This document shows, one piece after another, positions 49,563 to 58,995 of a stretch of DNA of 64,000 bases (positions within the stretch are counted from its first letter, which is position 1; each line of letters opens with the position of its first letter). Origin of the DNA: Alteromonas stellipolaris (GTDB taxonomy: Bacteria > Pseudomonadota > Gammaproteobacteria > Enterobacterales > Alteromonadaceae); assembly GCF_001562115.1 (NCBI RefSeq), contig NZ_CP013926.1:1550001-1614000 (forward strand). Reading direction: 5' to 3'. The position numbers were made by a program, and so were the translations under genes. The notes under the pieces were generated by a model, which was not told where the DNA came from, did not search any database, and saw only the letters and a program-made list of their open reading frames with translations.

Positions 49563-50072
49563 TTACTTTTTGTCAAAGCGTACCGGCTCAACACCTTTAT
49601 TTTTAGGTCGAATAACAACCGTGCTAGCCATTTTGTCATGCCATCCTTGTTTTTTGGTATCCCATAATACCCATAAAAAGCCTAAGCCTAGGGGTAAAAT
49701 AGAAACGTAATACCCTATATAGCGAATTATAGACTGGCGTATCGTGGGCGCACTTCCCGTTTTAGCATCAAGGACCTTTACTTTAAGCACCATTTTGCCT
49801 GGGGTGGCCGATTTATATACCCAAAATAATATTGTGGAGATTAAAGGTAGAACATAACTAATTAAGACATCAAATATACCTACAACAGTGTCTTCAGCGG
49901 TCCAATATCCCTTGCCATAAATTAGATGCAGTAGTGGAAAGGTTACCGCTAATAAAAGTAATGTATCAATAATTGATGCGCCAAATCTGATCCCAAAACC
50001 TGCATACACATGATCTTCTTCGTATTCTGTTTTATATTCAGCGCCAGTATCTGAGAGGCCCGTATTACTCAT
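49563..50072 (-). CDS. RDD family membrane protein
   Basis: 169 aa. The N-terminal FGIRFGASIIDTLLLLAV carries the R-x-x-A-x-x-I-D form of the RDD motif, followed by SATPGKMVLKVKVLDAKTG, typical of the family, and a late W-D-K-K-x-Q-G-W-H-D-K. Three membrane segments. Some RDD proteins are implicated in ion or transport functions; role here unknown. 14 bases before the M23 peptidase gene end, same direction. Confidence 0.88.
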   Translation of the reverse strand: MSNTGLSDTGAEYKTEYEEDHVYAGFGIRFGASIIDTLLLLAVTFPLLHLIYGKGYWTAEDTVVGIFDVLISYVLPLISTILFWVYKSATPGKMVLKVKVLDAKTGSAPTIRQSIIRYIGYYVSILPLGLGFLWVLWDTKKQGWHDKMASTVVIRPKNKGVEPVRFDKK

Positions 50073-50086
50073 TTATATCTCCATTT

Positions 50087-50596
50087 TCAATCAGCTGCGC
50101 TTAGGTACAATATTGGATCTAAATAATGCGCTTTCTTGCTCCCTTGCGTCGACTCGTCGGCAAGCCAAAAATGGGGAAACAGCGCCACAATGCTGTAATG
50201 AAGATGGGGCGCTTTTCCTTGAGCATTGCCTGTTGAGCCCACTGTACCAATTTTCGAACCACTAAAAAGCAGTGAAATGCCATCAACATCTATTGAATCA
50301 AGATGCGCATAGTAATGCAGCCGCCACTTAGGCCCCAAGGCAAGTACTATATTGCCGCCTTTAGGCTTTTGACCTTGATAGAGGATAAGTTGATGTGTGG
50401 TTGCCAGCACCGAGGTGCCTTTCTGAGCAAAGATATCGATACCTTTATGGACCCCCGAACTGCCCCAGGGTTCATACCAAAAGGTGTCTTTGTTCCAATC
50501 AGCGGAACTGGCGTTGTCTACGGGAATAATTCGCGGCTCTGGTATAACAAAGCCAAGCAGTATCACTACGCATAGCCCCAACAAAATCCATCTCAT
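50087..50596 (-). CDS. M23 family metallopeptidase (LytM domain)
   Basis: 169 aa. One N-terminal hydrophobic anchor/signal (WILLGLCVVILLGFVI), then a LytM domain with the zinc ligands HKGIDIFA (H-x-x-x-D) and HLHYSIVA (H-x-H), plus a middle HYYAHLDSID. It probably cleaves peptidoglycan peptides in the periplasm. Both zinc motifs are intact, so it is likely active, unlike degenerate activators such as EnvC. Upstream of RDD in one unit. Confidence 0.9.
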   Translation of the reverse strand: MRWILLGLCVVILLGFVIPEPRIIPVDNASSADWNKDTFWYEPWGSSGVHKGIDIFAQKGTSVLATTHQLILYQGQKPKGGNIVLALGPKWRLHYYAHLDSIDVDGISLLFSGSKIGTVGSTGNAQGKAPHLHYSIVALFPHFWLADESTQGSKKAHYLDPILYLSAAD

Positions 50597-50714
50597 TATT
50601 GAACCTTATGAACCCAGTAGCTGGTAAGTGTTGTTATGCGTTGAGGTCTGCAATCGAACTTCCACTTACTCATAGTCGCACACTAGGCTCTATTAATAGT
50701 TGAAAAACGATGAA

Positions 50715-50897
50715 TTAGTTCTTACCGCAGCACTTCTTAAATTTAACTTCACTACCGCAGTGACAAGGATCGTTGCGACCGATCTTTGGTGTCGAACGAG
50801 TAATTGGGCTTTTGGGCGGGCAACAACTTGTGTTAGTACAACCCGTGCTAGACTCTTCAAAGGTACTAGCGCTATGCTTATTTGTATTGTCAGTCAT
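50715..50897 (-). CDS. Small SEC-C zinc-motif protein
   Basis: 60 aa. The C-terminus [22 protein letters not shown] is a SEC-C zinc motif (C-x-C...C-C), preceded by a Cys-rich [10 protein letters not shown] stretch. SEC-C motifs bind ribosomes or SecB when attached to SecA; stand-alone small versions are common and uncharacterised. Start ATG 50897; GTG 50900 is adjacent. Confidence 0.75.
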   Translation of the reverse strand: MTDNTNKHSASTFEESSTGCTNTSCCPPKSPITRSTPKIGRNDPCHCGSEVKFKKCCGKN

Positions 50898-51007
50898 CAC
50901 TACTCTAATTTTTAATGTTGGAAAACACAGATTTTATCAAATTTGCGAGAAATATTCATACAGACATAAACCAGCACAGCCCTGAAATGCTCGACCCACT
51001 TTTGTCA

Positions 51008-51337
51008 TTAAAGATCGTTACTCGCTGCTGCGTATGAGAATACTAGCTTGCAGTTAATATGCTTTAGCATCTTGTTGACCGAAGTAGGAACATCAACGAT
51101 GTTGGTGTCTTTACTGCTAAGCACCGATAAAAAAATATCGCAGTTGGAAAGTGCAATTTGTTGACGTTCGAAGAAAATCATCAATGGATCAAAGATATCT
51201 TCGGTAAGTGGAATTGTTCCCACATAACAATTTTTGTCTTCAACATAGCGAGCAGATGAATTCGCAACCTCTCTTTCTAACGTGTGGGCTTGCAATTTAT
51301 TGAGCGATAGAAACCTAAAGCTAACCTCTACATTCAT
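51008..51337 (-). CDS. Hypothetical 109-aa protein
   Basis: ATG 51337 has CAGGAA five bases before it. The soluble protein begins MNVEVSFRFLSLNKLQAHTL and carries no recognised motif, signal or membrane segment. It could be a small immunity or DUF protein. Supported only by the open frame and ribosome site. Confidence 0.5.
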   Translation of the reverse strand: MNVEVSFRFLSLNKLQAHTLEREVANSSARYVEDKNCYVGTIPLTEDIFDPLMIFFERQQIALSNCDIFLSVLSSKDTNIVDVPTSVNKMLKHINCKLVFSYAAASNDL

Positions 51338-51646
51338 TTAAATTCCTGAAATTACCGTTGGCTTATAACACGTAGTCAACTGACAGCGGCGTTTTGCCTG
51401 CTAAGGTGGAAAAACAAAGGTTACCTTCTGCCCTCTTAAATTAAAACAAAATTTCACATGGTAAATACGGCTTATCAGTCAATATCTAGAATTAGCTGTA
51501 GCAGGCTAAGCCTTTACACTAGCTAAATGGAAACATCGCTTTTTGTTGCAAATTTGTTTTACAAAGCGTACTAGTCACTCCAAAATATAACGCTAGAATA
51601 TATGTACTCCCCAATACATAAAAACAACAACGACAAGAGCAAACTT
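51338..51646. other. Intergenic region before the M2 peptidase, nothing recognised
   Basis: 309 bases between divergent genes. AT-rich; must contain promoters for both, but no convincing box, repeat or RNA gene was identified. An open frame reaches back to 51602 but is not favoured as coding. Confidence 0.5.
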
Positions 51647-53470
51647 ATGTTTTCAACTAAACGCACTATCGTCGCAGCACTAGTTAGCATTACGCTAATA
51701 GGTTGCGGTGAAGCCACTAGCAAAACTGAAACAACACCTGCGGCACCTACCGCGCAAGATGCGCAAGAATTTCTTATTAATGCGCAAAACGATATTAGTA
51801 AAATGCAGGTACCAGCCGCTCATGCCGAGTGGAGTTACGCTACTAACATCAATTTTGATACCGCCGCAGTAAGTGCCTATTTCAATGAAGTACTGTCCAC
51901 CAAAGTAGCTGTGTTAGCCAAAGAAGCGGCTAAATTTAACGATGTTGAAGTTGATGAAGATACCCGTCGTCAACTTAACCTGCTTAAAAACGGGCTGACC
52001 ATGCCACCTCCTTCAGATCCGGCGAAAGCAGAACAACTTGCTAAAATTGGTTCTGAGCTAAGTGCAATGTATGGTTCCGGCCAGTACTGCATGGAAGACG
52101 GCACCTGTAAAAGCTTGGTAGAAATGAGCAGTGAAATGGCGACTATTCGCGATGCCGACACCTTACTAGAGTACTGGAAAGGTTGGCGCGAAGTGTCTGT
52201 GCCTATGAAGCCGCTGTATGAACAACAGGTAAATTTGGCTAACGAAGGTGCTGCTGAATTAGGCTTTCAAAATGTGAGCGAACTATGGCGCGGTAAATAC
52301 GATATGCCAGCCGACGACTTCCCGAAAGAACTTGATAGGTTGTGGGGACAAGTTGCGCCTTTCTACGAATCGCTGCACTGCCACGTTCGTGCTAAGTTAG
52401 GTGAGCATTATGGTGAAGAATTGGTTCCTCAAGACCAACCAATTCCAGCACACTTGTTAGGCAATATGTGGGCGCAAACCTGGGGCAACGTTTACGATAT
52501 CGTGAAGCCTGAACAAGAAATGTCAGTACCCGATGTTACCTCATCGCTCGTGGCTCAGGGCTATGATGAAATAAAAATGGTAAAACAGGCTGAATCTTTC
52601 TTTTCGTCATTGGGCTTTGCGCCGCTGCCTGATACGTTTTGGGAGCGCTCTATGTTCCAAAAACCTGAAGGCCGCGACGCACAGTGTCACGCTTCAGCAT
52701 GGGACTTAGATGACAAAGACGATTTACGTATTAAGATGTGTATTCAAAAAACGGGGGAAGAGTTTAACGTTATTCATCATGAACTGGGCCACAACTATTA
52801 CCAACGTGCTTATAAAGACCAGCCTTTGTTGTATCGCGGTTCAGCTAACGATGGCTTCCATGAAGCGATTGGCGACACCATTGCCTTGTCGATTACCCCT
52901 AAGTACTTAAAAGAAATTGGTTTGATTGACGAGATCCCAGATGCGTCTAACGACATAGGCATGCTAATGCAGGTGGCGCTAGATAAAATTGCCTTTATTC
53001 CATTTGGTTTGATGGTGGATCAATGGCGCTGGAAAGTGATGGCCGGTGAAGTATCGCCTGAGCAATACAATACACTTTGGTGGGAATTAAGAGAAAAGTA
53101 CCAAGGTGTAAAAGCACCGATAGACAGGCCTGCAGATGCGTTTGACCCAGGCGCTAAATATCATGTTCCGGCTAACGTGCCCTACACTCGCTACTTCTTA
53201 GCGCATATTTTGCAATTCCAGTTCCATAAAGCCTTGTGTGACATTGCCGGTGACGAAGGCCCACTTAATCGCTGTTCTATTTATAACAGTGAAGAAGCGG
53301 GTACCGCGCTAAACGCCATGCTTGAAATGGGCGTAAGTGAACCATGGCAAAAAGCGTTAGAAACTCTTACTGGCTCACCTGAAATGGATGCAAGTACCAT
53401 TGCTGACTACTTTGCACCGCTAAAAACGTGGTTAGATGAGCAAAATGCGACGCGTCAGTGTGGATGGTAA
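51647..53470 (+). CDS. M2 family peptidyl-dipeptidase lipoprotein (ACE-like)
   Basis: 607 aa. A lipoprotein signal ends in LIGC, then an Ala/Thr-rich linker. The M2 (angiotensin-converting enzyme-like) domain has the zinc motif HELGH at residues 378-382 with the downstream Glu in NDGFHEAIGD, plus WGDLW-like LDRLWGQVAPFYESLHCHVR and QWRWKVMAGEV. It removes C-terminal dipeptides from peptides outside the cytoplasm. Start ATG 51647 was chosen to give the lipobox; AAGAG lies upstream. Monocistronic with its own terminator. Confidence 0.93.
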   Translation: MFSTKRTIVAALVSITLIGCGEATSKTETTPAAPTAQDAQEFLINAQNDISKMQVPAAHAEWSYATNINFDTAAVSAYFNEVLSTKVAVLAKEAAKFNDVEVDEDTRRQLNLLKNGLTMPPPSDPAKAEQLAKIGSELSAMYGSGQYCMEDGTCKSLVEMSSEMATIRDADTLLEYWKGWREVSVPMKPLYEQQVNLANEGAAELGFQNVSELWRGKYDMPADDFPKELDRLWGQVAPFYESLHCHVRAKLGEHYGEELVPQDQPIPAHLLGNMWAQTWGNVYDIVKPEQEMSVPDVTSSLVAQGYDEIKMVKQAESFFSSLGFAPLPDTFWERSMFQKPEGRDAQCHASAWDLDDKDDLRIKMCIQKTGEEFNVIHHELGHNYYQRAYKDQPLLYRGSANDGFHEAIGDTIALSITPKYLKEIGLIDEIPDASNDIGMLMQVALDKIAFIPFGLMVDQWRWKVMAGEVSPEQYNTLWWELREKYQGVKAPIDRPADAFDPGAKYHVPANVPYTRYFLAHILQFQFHKALCDIAGDEGPLNRCSIYNSEEAGTALNAMLEMGVSEPWQKALETLTGSPEMDASTIADYFAPLKTWLDEQNATRQCGW

Positions 53471-53498
53471 TTTTTTAGCCAACTAAATGATTTAATAG

Positions 53499-53529
53499 TA
53501 GAACCTCGTTAATCGAGGTTCTTTTTTTT
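53499..53529 (+). terminator. Rho-independent terminator after the M2 peptidase
   Basis: AGAACCTCG pairs with CGAGGTTCT around TTAAT, followed by eight T. Confidence 0.92.
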
Positions 53530-53632
53530 CAGCACTTATATCTTGTTCGTGCAAAATTAATACTTATGTCCCATTTTTACTAGACTGACCCTAGTATATC
53601 GTAGCGCTTGATCCTTATTCCTGAGCGTATTT

Positions 53633-56596
53633 ATGAAGTTTGTAGTGGTAAGATTTCTGGTTACCGCCACTATGTTATTACCTATCGTTTTTTCTTTGGT
53701 AGCCACATCTCGTGCTGCTGACTTTCCCCTGCCCGTGTTTAAAAGCTTCTCAATCGAAGAAGGCTTATCGCAAGTATCGGTTTTAGATATTGCAGAAGAT
53801 AAAGACGGTTATATCTGGCTGGCAACCCAGTCGGGGATCGACAGGTTTGATGGAAACGAATTTAAGCATTTTGGTAAATGGCAAGAGACTGAGTCTGATG
53901 GGCTCAACACCGTTACTACTTTTCAAATTGAACCTTCGTTAGACAAAGAATATCTATGGGTTGGCTCTATTGCAGGCGTTAGCAAGTTTCATATTGCAAC
54001 GGAAACATTCGAACACTTCCCTATATCGGTTTCCAGCAAAATAAAAGCCGGCTTAATCAAACGCATAAAAATCGATAAGAGTGGTAACGTTTGGGTGATC
54101 AGTGGTCGCGCGCTTTATCGCTTTTCAACGCTACTGAACAAATTGGTTCAAGTTGCAGTCCTAGATAATGTGACCAGTACACTTACCGACATCGTAATTG
54201 ATGGAAATAGTCACGTTTGGCTTAGCTCAACATCGGGATTATACAAGCTTAATTCCGCTTTCAATACCTTAGAGCTTCAGCAACTGGCGGGTACAAACTT
54301 AACCTTGATGGCACTGGCTGCTGACGAGAGTTTATGGATTGGATCTGGCTCTAACGGTCTGTGTCGTTACCCTTTGTTTGCTAGCAATGATTTTTCCGTG
54401 TCCACCTGTTTTGATGAAAGCAGCGGCCTTTCATCTAATGATGTGCTAAGCGTGTTGTTTCAGCGCAACGACAATATTTGGATTGCCACCAGCGGCGGAG
54501 TAAACATCATTCCTGCTAAAGAAGCATCTGAGATTGTGTCGTTATCGGTTTCTCAATCGAAACTCGCAAATAATTACATTACATCGCTGTATCAAACGGA
54601 AGCTGGCGCCATTGTGGCGGGGTCGCGCGATAATGGGTTTTCTATTCACAACCCTGTACTGTCGAACTTTTCAACCAGCGCAGCTATTGGTAACAATATC
54701 TCTGGTATTGCTACCCATTCCGATAACGCCTTATGGCTTGCTACAGAAGAGAACCTTTGGCATTACAATTATCATTCTGGCAAGGTCAGCGGACCCTATA
54801 CCTCGATGATTGAGTCCGAAGGTAAGTTATCTTCAAACAAGCTTTTAACAGTACATTACGATAAGCAGTCAGACTCAGTTTGGCTATCTACTCGCGCGGG
54901 GCTTGCCAAATTAAATACTGCCAGTGAACAACTAGATTTGGTGGCATTGAAGGGCAAGGCTGGTTATACCCTCAACGTGGATGCCGATGGTGATGTTTGG
55001 TACGGCGGCTACAGCGATGGTGTTTTTGTGTATCGCCCTTCCGAGAACCGAGTCATTCGCCAATGGCCAATCTCACTTACCACTCGTATTGTGTTTGAAA
55101 ATAACGAGAGCGCATGGCTGGCCAGCATATCGGGCCTATATTTTGCCAACAAATTTACGGGTGAAATACGCAATATAGGTGAAAGTAACACTAATTTCCC
55201 TAAAGACGCAGTAGTGACTTGGGTTTCTCGGTCTATACGTGGCGGCTATTGGATTGGCACCCAGGCAAACGGCATCTATTTTATGGCGGTTGAGGATAAC
55301 GAGATTTCCTCGGTGTCTTTTTCCCAGATAGAAGCAGACAGTTACTTAAGTAACATCTCAGTTGGCGCTATCATTGAAGATCAAGAAAACGAGCTATGGG
55401 TCTCCACAACGGTAGGTATAGCCCATATCGATTCTACCCTGTCATCCGTTTCATATTTTGGGGCACAAAATGGTGTTAGTGAAGCGGGCTACTACATAGG
55501 CGCCGCCGTGAAAACCACGGGCGACACTATATTTATGGGTAGCCCAAAGGGTCTCACTCGCTTCAAGCCCACTGATATTAAACAACAGCCTTGGTCGCCT
55601 AAAGTTAATATATCGCATATTGAAATTATTAATGAGCAAAGCAGTGGGTCAGAAAACCTCTACCCGAATACCAATATTGAAGAATTGGTACTTAGTTCAA
55701 ACAATGTTTCCTTTTCTGTAGAATTTGCGGCACTCGATTTTACACGTGCTAACGAAGTAAGTTATGCCTACTTATTATCTGGGTTTGATAATAAGTGGCG
55801 CTTTACGGATCATCGCCGCCGCGCGGTTACCTACACGAATTTAGACCCCGGGAATTACACGCTTATTATTCGAGCGATGAACAAAGAAAAAGTGTGGAGC
55901 CCAAATGAAGCCACGCTCCAAATCAGGATTGTTCCCCCATGGTGGGATAAACCTGTATGGCGAAGTGCCATTTTTTTATCGGCTTTTCTGCTTTTAACGC
56001 TACTTGTATGGTGGCGTATTCAAACCCTTAAAAACCGTTCGGTTGCGCTAGCAAAAATAGTAGAAGAAAAAACCAAAGATCTTGAAGACGTGGTAGAAAA
56101 ATTAACACAATTATCGAGTCAAGATTCGTTAACCGGATTGAAAAATAGGCGCTACTTTACCTGCCGAGCTCACGAGGCTTGGGACAGTTACGAGCGTTAC
56201 GCACAAGCCTTTTCATTACTTATTGTGGATATTGATTGGTTTAAACGAATTAACGACACCTACGGTCATCATGTTGGCGATCTTATATTGGTTAAAATAG
56301 CTGAACTGCTTCGTACGAACTTGAGAAATTCTGACGTTATTTGTCGTTGGGGTGGCGAAGAGTTTCTGATCCTACTGCCCGAGCTTAACGTGCATGAATG
56401 CTATTGGGTAGGTGAAAAATTGAGAAAAGCTGTTGAGAAAACGTCATTTCATTGCGAAGGACATGATGTAAATGTGACGATTACCGCAGGAATTGCAGAT
56501 ATTCGTGAAAGCGATAGCGTAGAGCAATGCATACACGCTGCTGATAAAAGACTTTACAGAGGTAAAGTTGAGGGGCGTAATGCTGTTGTAAAATAG
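53633..56596 (+). CDS. Two-component-propeller diguanylate cyclase
   Basis: 987 aa. A signal peptide (1-28), a periplasmic beta-propeller of about 14 reg_prop repeats (IWLATQSGIDRFDG, LWIGSGSNGLCRY, WIATSGGVNII and so on), a Y_Y_Y domain (about 690-760), one membrane helix (about 775-795), a short coiled coil and a C-terminal GGDEF domain. The catalytic motif is GGEEF (907-911) and the inhibitory I-site RNSD (898-901) is intact, so it should make cyclic di-GMP with product feedback. The ligand sensed outside is unknown; related propellers in glycan-degrading bacteria sense oligosaccharides. Confidence 0.93.
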   Translation: MKFVVVRFLVTATMLLPIVFSLVATSRAADFPLPVFKSFSIEEGLSQVSVLDIAEDKDGYIWLATQSGIDRFDGNEFKHFGKWQETESDGLNTVTTFQIEPSLDKEYLWVGSIAGVSKFHIATETFEHFPISVSSKIKAGLIKRIKIDKSGNVWVISGRALYRFSTLLNKLVQVAVLDNVTSTLTDIVIDGNSHVWLSSTSGLYKLNSAFNTLELQQLAGTNLTLMALAADESLWIGSGSNGLCRYPLFASNDFSVSTCFDESSGLSSNDVLSVLFQRNDNIWIATSGGVNIIPAKEASEIVSLSVSQSKLANNYITSLYQTEAGAIVAGSRDNGFSIHNPVLSNFSTSAAIGNNISGIATHSDNALWLATEENLWHYNYHSGKVSGPYTSMIESEGKLSSNKLLTVHYDKQSDSVWLSTRAGLAKLNTASEQLDLVALKGKAGYTLNVDADGDVWYGGYSDGVFVYRPSENRVIRQWPISLTTRIVFENNESAWLASISGLYFANKFTGEIRNIGESNTNFPKDAVVTWVSRSIRGGYWIGTQANGIYFMAVEDNEISSVSFSQIEADSYLSNISVGAIIEDQENELWVSTTVGIAHIDSTLSSVSYFGAQNGVSEAGYYIGAAVKTTGDTIFMGSPKGLTRFKPTDIKQQPWSPKVNISHIEIINEQSSGSENLYPNTNIEELVLSSNNVSFSVEFAALDFTRANEVSYAYLLSGFDNKWRFTDHRRRAVTYTNLDPGNYTLIIRAMNKEKVWSPNEATLQIRIVPPWWDKPVWRSAIFLSAFLLLTLLVWWRIQTLKNRSVALAKIVEEKTKDLEDVVEKLTQLSSQDSLTGLKNRRYFTCRAHEAWDSYERYAQAFSLLIVDIDWFKRINDTYGHHVGDLILVKIAELLRTNLRNSDVICRWGGEEFLILLPELNVHECYWVGEKLRKAVEKTSFHCEGHDVNVTITAGIADIRESDSVEQCIHAADKRLYRGKVEGRNAVVK

Positions 56597-56778
56597 CGCG
56601 ATATTAACCTGCTGCTTTAGCCCTTATTTTCACTCGTTTTGTTAACCACTCTGCTGCCTAGTAATCAATTTACGCCCTTACGCTGACCAGCGCAGTATGA
56701 TGAAACTCATCGTACAGTGTGATCGAAATTCCCTCCCACGCTTATGAATAACCATATTCAATCATGGAGGTAACATTT

Positions 56779-57414
56779 ATGGCTAAGGTTCTTGTCATTG
56801 GCGCATCAGGCCAAATTGGTAAACAGGCTACTGGGAAATTACTTGAAGCAGGTCACCACGTGGTGGCCCCTGTGCGAAGCCCTGAGAAGCTAGACGATTT
56901 TGAAAACGACAACCTCGTAGTGAAAGAGCAAGATCTTGAAAAAGACTTCTCTGAGCATTTCGAGGGTGCAGATTGTGTGGTATTCGTTGCGGGCAGCGGC
57001 GGTAATTCGGGCGATGATAAAACGCTTCTTATCGACCTATGGGCTGCGCGAAACGCGGCAAACTATGCCAAGGCAGCTAACACCCCTAAATTTGTGATGG
57101 TAAGTTCTATAGGTGCTGGCGATCCAGACGCAGTAAGCTCTAGCATTAAGCCTTATTTAGTTGCTAAGCATATGGCTGACGAGCATTTAATGAATAGTGG
57201 CGTGCCTTATATCATTTTGCGCCCAGGTACTTTGTTAAACGAGCCAGGTACGCATTTGGTGTCTACTGATATGCCAGACAACCAAGACGATGCTGTTATT
57301 CCTAGAGAAGATGTGGCTACAGCTATTGTGGAGGCAGTTAATCGCAGCGACACAAGTAATGTGACGACTTATCTGTTTAAAGGCGATACGCCAATCTCGA
57401 AAATCTTTGAGTAA
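56779..57414 (+). CDS. NAD(P)-binding SDR-like oxidoreductase (YwnB/atypical SDR)
   Basis: 211 aa Rossmann protein: VLVIGASGQIGKQATGKLL (G-x-x-G-x-x-G loop), VAGSGGNSGDDKT, FVMVSSIGA and PYIILRPGTLLNEPG, the pattern of the atypical NAD(P)H-binding SDR family. Start ATG 56779 is set by GGAGGT; ATG 56764 overlaps that site. Substrate unknown. Followed by a strong terminator. Confidence 0.87.
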   Translation: MAKVLVIGASGQIGKQATGKLLEAGHHVVAPVRSPEKLDDFENDNLVVKEQDLEKDFSEHFEGADCVVFVAGSGGNSGDDKTLLIDLWAARNAANYAKAANTPKFVMVSSIGAGDPDAVSSSIKPYLVAKHMADEHLMNSGVPYIILRPGTLLNEPGTHLVSTDMPDNQDDAVIPREDVATAIVEAVNRSDTSNVTTYLFKGDTPISKIFE

Positions 57415-57452
57415 GTAAATATAAGTAAGCTACAAAAGCTAACGGTCAAATT

Positions 57453-57484
57453 AAAAACGCCAGCAATTTTGCTGGCGTTTTTTA
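57453..57484 (+). terminator. Rho-independent terminator after the SDR-like gene
   Basis: AAAAACGCCAGCAA pairs with TTGCTGGCGTTTTT around a 2-3 nt loop. T-run follows. Confidence 0.93.
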
Positions 57485-57507
57485 TTATTTTGATTTAACT
57501 CTGTTTG

Positions 57508-57599
57508 TTCAATGTGCTGCTTAAGCTCAATGTGCTGCTTAAGCTCAGTGTGCTGCTTAAGCTCAGTGCGCTGCGCTAGCATTCAATGTACTGCGTTAG
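57508..57599. repeat. Tandem repeat, 18-bp unit
   Basis: Four copies of a unit of the form CTCAATGTGCTGCTTAAG with A/G and T/C changes, then a decayed fifth (CAATGTACTGCGTTA) that reaches the stop of the PNPOx-like gene. Each full unit includes the palindrome CTTAAG. Not in frame with any gene. Confidence 0.88.
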
Positions 57600-58153
57600 G
57601 GAACAATAGACTGGCTAATCCAGTTACCCATTTCGTCACGACGATGTAACTCGCGATACTGTGGATTACCACGCAAATTCAAATAGTCCACATTGAAGAT
57701 GTCTAACAAAATTACGCAAAAATGTTCAGGGGCCACAGAATAGTCACCTGCAATCTGAAGCGGTAAGCCATTGTTTCGTGGCGTGCCTGGCTCGCCCCAT
57801 AGAAACTGCTTCTTACCCGCATCAGACAATTTTGCCCAATGCGCCTCTATTATTGGCCTATCTTCGCTTTCGGTCACTATAGTCGCATTTACACTAAATC
57901 GATACTGCTCACGAGTTTTAGAAAAATACCAACAGCCCTGCGCTTTCGCCTGCTGCGACAATTGGTTGTATTTTTCGGTACGGGTATCTGAAATAACAAT
58001 TAATTTGTTGTCGTCACTTAAGCCTCGGTACACCACGGTTCTGCAGTATGGCACACCGTCTTTGTCTGCGGTTGCCAACTGAAAATAACGGCTCTCAGGC
58101 ATGCTTCTGCTAGCGTGTAAGCTTTTTGTTAACCCTGTACGCCACTGCGGCAT
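57596..58153 (-). CDS. PNPOx-like FMN-binding flavoprotein
   Basis: 185 aa. Opening PQWRTGLTKSLHASRSMPESRYFQLATADKDGVPYCRTVVYRGL is the split-barrel FMN-binding domain of pyridoxamine 5'-phosphate oxidase-like proteins (Alr4036 type), with a C-terminal LNLRGNPQYRELHRR. True PdxH activity is not assured, since the PdxH C-terminal signature differs. Start ATG 58153 with GGAG upstream; a TTG at 58195 would overlap tatD by 23 bases. Last gene of the leftward run. Confidence 0.83.
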   Translation of the reverse strand: MPQWRTGLTKSLHASRSMPESRYFQLATADKDGVPYCRTVVYRGLSDDNKLIVISDTRTEKYNQLSQQAKAQGCWYFSKTREQYRFSVNATIVTESEDRPIIEAHWAKLSDAGKKQFLWGEPGTPRNNGLPLQIAGDYSVAPEHFCVILLDIFNVDYLNLRGNPQYRELHRRDEMGNWISQSIVP

Positions 58154-58172
58154 TTTTAAACTCTCCGGTCGC

Positions 58173-58952
58173 TTAAGCGGCTTTACGTTGGGCAAGTGAA
58201 AACAAAGTGTAGAAATTTTCAGTGGTAATACGCGCTAATTCTTTCACCGATATACCTTTTAGTTCGGCAATAAATTCCGCGACTTCTACCACATAACCCG
58301 GCTGGTTTTGTTTACCTCTGTGGGGTACTGGGGCTAGCCAAGGGGAATCGGTTTCAATCAATAATCGCTCAAGAGGAACCGCTTTTACAACGTCTTGTAA
58401 TTCACTGGCAGATTTAAACGTGACGATGCCAGAAATAGAGATGTAGAAATCCATTTCAATGGCGGCCTGCGCCATTTCAAGGGACTCGGTAAAGCAATGC
58501 AGCACGCCTTTTGTATGGCTAGCTTTATGCTCGCGCAGCAAACTAATGGTGTCGTCACGGGCATCACGAGTATGAATAATTAGCGGCTTTTTCGTTTCAT
58601 TGGCGACTTTAATATGATCAACAAACGAGGTTAGCTGAACCTCTTTGCTTTCAGGGCTATAAAAATAGTCTAAGCCTGTTTCACCAATCGCTACTACCGC
58701 ATCGTCTTGCGCTTTTTCAAGTAACTCATGGTAAGTACATGCATCTTCTTGGTGAAGAGGGTGTACGCCACAAGAGACAGAGACATCAGCGAAGTCTTTT
58801 ACGGTTTCTAACATGCTGTCGTAATCGCTCACCGATACGCACACACATAAAAAGTGCTCTACACCGCGAGTGCGCGCAAAGTTTAGAGTTTCTGCCAATT
58901 CTTCTGGCGATTGCTTTAATCTGTCTAAATGACAATGTGAATCTACGAACAA
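58173..58952 (-). CDS. tatD: TatD family metal-dependent hydrolase
   Basis: 259 aa. The metal-binding N-terminus FVDSHCHLDRL, then VSCGVHPLHQED, GETGLDYFYS, PLIIHTRDA, HCFTES and LIETDSPWLAP are all TatD-family motifs. It is a Mg-dependent 3'-5' DNase/RNase or phosphatase-like hydrolase (YcfH paralogue, which follows holB in E. coli). The holB-tatD order supports the YcfH assignment. Confidence 0.93.
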   Translation of the reverse strand: MFVDSHCHLDRLKQSPEELAETLNFARTRGVEHFLCVCVSVSDYDSMLETVKDFADVSVSCGVHPLHQEDACTYHELLEKAQDDAVVAIGETGLDYFYSPESKEVQLTSFVDHIKVANETKKPLIIHTRDARDDTISLLREHKASHTKGVLHCFTESLEMAQAAIEMDFYISISGIVTFKSASELQDVVKAVPLERLLIETDSPWLAPVPHRGKQNQPGYVVEVAEFIAELKGISVKELARITTENFYTLFSLAQRKAA

Positions 58953-58995
58953 AATATACCTATCTTTTTTACGGCTAACCCACTAACAACGTGGC

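Noticed and set aside
57508..57599. CRISPR array
   Set aside because: The repeats are contiguous 18-bp units with no unique spacers and no cas genes nearby.
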